A DNA stretch of 15,381 nt, from the NCBI GenBank assembly GCA_018372555.1, contig JAHAIU010000055.1:1-15381 (forward strand), written 5' to 3'. Positions 14,917 to 15,381 of the stretch are shown here, piece by piece (the stretch's first letter is position 1; every line of letters starts with the position of its first letter). Source of the stretch: Clostridium sp. GTDB taxonomy: Bacteria > Bacillota > Clostridia > Clostridiales > Clostridiaceae. The notes beneath the pieces were generated by a model that worked only from the letters and a program-made list of their open reading frames with translations, did no database searches and had not been told where the DNA came from. A program made the translations under genes and the position numbers.

Positions 14917-15077
14917 TATTTAAAATGCGAATATAACCGCAAAGATAAATGGACGGCTCGTAAGACAAATGGCTACAAAAATAGGTTCTAAGGCTCGTAA
15001 AAACTACTAATTTTTCGCCATATGCTTACTTCACCGTCCATTTATCTTTGCTAGTAATTCGAAATTTAAAATATTTT
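14915..15077. repeat. Long palindromic element 1
   Basis: A roughly 160-nt imperfect inverted repeat beginning at the hydrolase stop codon. The best arm is an 18-bp perfect pair at 14939-14956 and 15034-15051 (GCAAAGATAAATGGACGG and its complement). Inner pairs are GTAAG/CTTAC (14960-14964, 15025-15029) and ATGGC/GCCAT (14969-14973, 15017-15021). Outer pairs are CGAAT/ATTCG and an AT-rich arm at about 14915-14926 and 15062-15075. The block GGCTCGTAA occurs twice inside (14955, 14992). No ORF is seen. It may be a MITE-like or REP-like element, a structured RNA, or a terminator for the hydrolase gene, though no T tract follows. Confidence 0.6.
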
Positions 15078-15100
15078 AGGATATTGCACTAATTTTTATT

Positions 15101-15130
15101 GAAATTCAGCACATCTGAATTTCTTCCTTT
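15101..15130 (+). terminator. Short hairpin, possible terminator
   Basis: GAAATTCAG (15101-15109) and CTGAATTTC (15115-15123) form a perfect 9-bp stem with a 5-nt loop, followed by TTCCTTT. It could end transcription coming from the hydrolase gene, or simply separate the two long palindromes. The tail is weak. Confidence 0.35.
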
Positions 15131-15171
15131 AGTAAGCTCGCATCCCCAAGTTTAAATTACTTAAGAAGTTT

Positions 15172-15378
15172 TTAACATTAATGATATGTATTAAATTGGA
15201 GATTTTATTATAATGAGAACATACAATTCTTAGCTAAGATAGCTAAGATGGCGTTAAGAATTTTTATTGTTTGAGCAAAGCAAGTTATAAAAATTTAGCC
15301 AGCTTAGATAGCTTAAATTTAGAATTGTATTCGAAATTATTTAAAAATCGGAAAATTAATACATATCATTATGTTTTA
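15172..15378. repeat. Long palindromic element 2
   Basis: A roughly 200-nt imperfect inverted repeat. The ends are a 16-bp perfect pair, TAATGATATGTATTAA (15179-15194) and its complement (15356-15371), extended outward by ACAT/ATGT-like bases. Further matches run inward along the whole length: GATTTT with AAAAATC, ACAATTCT (about 15223) with AGAATTGT (about 15321), GCTAAGATGGC with GCCAGCTTAG, and AATTTTTA with TAAAAATT. Between its arms TAGCTAAGA is repeated in tandem. No ORF is seen. A non-autonomous mobile element or a long structured RNA both fit. Confidence 0.6.
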
Positions 15379-15381
15379 TTC

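Noticed and set aside
15172..15378. 6S RNA, because of the long rod-like hairpin of about 200 nt
   Set aside because: The element is too AT-rich, has a perfect 16-bp end and no obvious large central bubble, and no conserved 6S signature was recognised.

Overview
The window is a strongly AT-rich stretch of a chromosome. Gene families, ribosome binding sites (GGAGG type) and promoter shapes point to a Clostridium sensu stricto or close relative. No phage, CRISPR, tRNA or rRNA is visible. The species cannot be named from the sequence alone.

Layout. Positions 27-3821 (minus) carry a tight operon polA - coaE - lytic transglycosylase. Upstream of it, also minus, is glsA (glutaminase, 3912-4829), which is divergent from an M29 aminopeptidase (5080-6309, plus). 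A SRPBCC/DUF3284-like gene (6608-7096, minus) sits between two intergenic regions rich in repeats and hairpins. Next come glycogen phosphorylase (7395-9653/9659, minus), a HAD phosphatase (9848-10471, minus) with a clear terminator, and an MgtA-type P-type Mg2+ ATPase (10673-13363, minus). A divergent membrane-anchored alpha/beta hydrolase (13969-14916, plus) follows. The right end (14917-15381) has no gene and holds two long imperfect hairpin elements with a short hairpin between them.

The most interesting part is the mgtA leader (13364-13881). It has a consensus-like promoter, an M-box (ykoK) Mg2+ riboswitch and an intrinsic terminator whose 5' arm can alternatively pair with the 5' edge of the aptamer. 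After the terminator lies a 29-codon ORF with a near-perfect Shine-Dalgarno sequence. Three further pairings involve this ORF and the mgtA ribosome binding site. One is a 15-bp stem between the small ORF and the spacer. The second is an overlapping, mutually exclusive stem that covers the mgtA Shine-Dalgarno. The third is a 12-bp stem that covers the small ORF's own start codon. This looks like a leader-peptide attenuator placed behind a metal riboswitch, similar in logic to enterobacterial mgtL but in a Firmicute. The base pairing is read directly from the sequence; the regulatory model is inference.

The other genes are housekeeping or central metabolism: DNA repair and replication, CoA synthesis, cell-wall turnover, glutamine breakdown, peptide breakdown, glycogen breakdown and Mg2+ uptake. 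Two translation starts are refined from ribosome binding site spacing (aminopeptidase at 5080, HAD at 10471). A third (glgP) is ambiguous between three consecutive ATGs.
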